64,000 nt of DNA from DATKFM01 sp963810485 (GTDB lineage: Bacteria > Pseudomonadota > Alphaproteobacteria > Dongiales > Dongiaceae), in assembly GCA_963810485.1 (NCBI GenBank), contig CAWENQ010000007.1, positions 434,001 through 498,000 of the forward strand, given 5' to 3'. Below are positions 62,836-64,000 of this stretch, one piece after another (position 1 is the first letter of the stretch; every line of letters starts with the position of its first letter). The notes beneath the pieces are model-generated. The model searched no databases, was not told the origin of the DNA, and saw only the letters and a list, made by a program, of their open reading frames with translations. The position numbers and the translations under genes were made by a program.

Positions 62836-63975
62836 ATGAAAAAGGTTCTTCTCGGGTCCACCGCGCTGGTGGCGGCCGGGTTGATCGCCGGCGACGCAGC
62901 AGCGGCGGACGGCGTGAAGCTCAGCCTCGGCGGTTATTACCGCGGCGTGGCGGGCATTATGTTTGACGATTTCGATGGCGCAGCGGCCGGTCTTGAAGAC
63001 GATCTCCGTGATTATGTCTTCAAGCAGGACGTTGAAGTGCACTTCAAGGGTGAAACCACCCTCGATAACGGCCTCACGGTCGGTGCGGTCGTTCAGCTTG
63101 AGGGCCAGACCTCGGGCGACCAGATCGACGAAGTCTATGCTTACTTCAGCGGTGGCTGGGGCGAGCTGCGCTTCGGTGACGACGACGAAGCATTGTCTCA
63201 GCTGTGTTCGATCACGCCGAGCGCCGCGGCCAACTTCGGTCCGGACTCGCCGTTCTTCAGCTTCTCGAACAGCGCTGCAGCCGGTGCGTTAGCTTATGCC
63301 GGCACCAACGGCACCTGCTACGGCACGGATAGCAACTCCACGAAGCTTATTTACTTCAGCCCGAATTGGGGCGGGTTCAGCTTCGCGGCGTCATTCACGC
63401 CGGACGGTACGCAGGACACTCGCAACACAGTCAGCGGCGCTGGCACTCGGTTTGAGAACAACCCGGGTCAGCTGTCTGACAACGTGTCTCTCGCCGCGAA
63501 CTTCAATCACGACTTCAATGGCATCACCCTGAATGTCGGCGGCGGCGCGACCTGGAACCTTGATCGTGAAGGTCTCCCGGGCGTTGACGAGACCGAAGAG
63601 TACCAGAGCTATGCGTCGGTCGGCTTCTTCGGCTTCACCATTGGTGGCGCCGTGGACCTGCGCAAGAACTTCGGTGTTGATGGTTCCGATCGCCTCGTTT
63701 ACGGCGCGGGCCTTACCTACAATTGGGACGCTTGGACGGTTGGCGTGGGCTGGACCCATGGCGATTACGAAATCGCTCAGCTTACCGCTCTTACTCTGAC
63801 CAGCGATGCAGAGCAGAATCAGGACATTTTCGCCCTGACCGCTGCCTACGCGCTCGGGCCGGGCATCACGGTTGATGGCGTTGTCGAGTGGGTCGACTCC
63901 GAAACGGATGCCGGCGCGCTCAGCAACGATTACCAGGGCATTTCTTTCGGCCTCGGTACGTTGATCAGCTTCTAA
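62836..63975 (+). CDS. Outer-membrane porin (Porin_4-type)
   Basis: A 379-residue beta-barrel protein. A signal peptide (MKKVLLGSTALVAAGLIAG, cleavage near AAA-ADG) is followed by alternating strands such as VEVHFKGETTL, YAYFSGGWGELRFGDDD and KLIYFSPNWGGFSFAASF, and the C-terminal strand ends in GLGTLISF with terminal phenylalanine, as required by BamA. Two cysteines flank a loop (SQLCSITPSA and GTNGTCYGT) that could form a disulfide. General diffusion of small solutes is expected. Confidence 0.9.
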   Translation: MKKVLLGSTALVAAGLIAGDAAAADGVKLSLGGYYRGVAGIMFDDFDGAAAGLEDDLRDYVFKQDVEVHFKGETTLDNGLTVGAVVQLEGQTSGDQIDEVYAYFSGGWGELRFGDDDEALSQLCSITPSAAANFGPDSPFFSFSNSAAAGALAYAGTNGTCYGTDSNSTKLIYFSPNWGGFSFAASFTPDGTQDTRNTVSGAGTRFENNPGQLSDNVSLAANFNHDFNGITLNVGGGATWNLDREGLPGVDETEEYQSYASVGFFGFTIGGAVDLRKNFGVDGSDRLVYGAGLTYNWDAWTVGVGWTHGDYEIAQLTALTLTSDAEQNQDIFALTAAYALGPGITVDGVVEWVDSETDAGALSNDYQGISFGLGTLISF

Positions 63976-64000
63976 TCAGCGTCACTAAAGACCACTGTGT

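Noticed and set aside
1..64000. tRNA or rRNA genes
   Set aside because: I read the intergenic gaps for tRNA-like cloverleaf and CCA ends and recognised none; a tRNAscan run would be the definitive test.

Overview
The window looks like a chromosomal segment, spanning the replication origin, of a GC-rich alphaproteobacterium, most likely Rhodospirillales-like. Reasons: (i) the conserved origin-proximal gene order secB / dnaQ-coaE-aroE-maf-ppsR | hemE-hemH-hemJ-rho, followed by mnmE-mnmG-rsmG-parA-parB-holA-lptE-leuS; (ii) two parS sites; (iii) a DivK-type response regulator, a TimA/Tim44-MltA-Smr block and a DUF3576 lipoprotein next to leuS. No tRNA, rRNA, CRISPR array, transposase or phage gene was seen.

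Layout. 1-10.4 kb is an accessory catabolic region: an enolase-superfamily gene (cut by the window edge), a GntR/FCD regulator divergent from a DapA-family lyase with a perfect palindromic operator between them, a Rieske oxygenase, divK, a second DapA-family gene, an amidinotransferase/arginine-deiminase-like gene, and a TRAP transporter (dctQ-dctM, with a convergent TakP-like binding protein). The mix resembles hydroxyproline or betaine catabolism, but that is inference. 10.4-12.4 kb is kup. 12.6-18.7 kb is one co-directional unit: PMT-like methyltransferase, TetR, two CrtI/PYROXD2-like flavoproteins and a GcvT-like aminomethyltransferase, the last three translationally coupled. 18.9-22.2 kb encodes a large membrane-anchored multi-PAS histidine kinase whose fourth PAS domain has LOV (blue-light) hallmarks. 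22.2-28.4 kb holds HIT, hisE, GNAT, hslVU, a peptidase-like hydrolase, an XRE regulator, a GFA protein and Smr. 28.3-33.2 kb is lutABC lying between smr and mltA-tim44. 33.5-42.8 kb is the origin neighbourhood: genes point away from a 410-bp ppsR-hemE gap with DnaA-box-like motifs, the position of the Caulobacter origin. 42.9-47.3 kb holds four general metabolic genes. 47.5-58.6 kb is the mnmE-parAB-leuS block. 58.7-62.5 kb is a trio of PAPS-type sulfotransferases, one with TPR repeats, followed by a porin.

Sequence quality. Twelve genes are broken by single-base indels (19 by my count: 16 insertions, 3 deletions), including genes expected to be essential (leuS) or highly conserved (mnmE, hslU, hemJ). 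Correcting each restores a full-length, divisible-by-three reading frame. I therefore read these as sequencing or assembly errors rather than pseudogenes and annotate each as one gene with the frameshift noted.

Four intergenic elements of about 180-215 bp (near 0.3, 2.3, 12.4 and 27.1 kb) share a mirrored hairpin architecture and look like a non-coding MITE-like repeat family.
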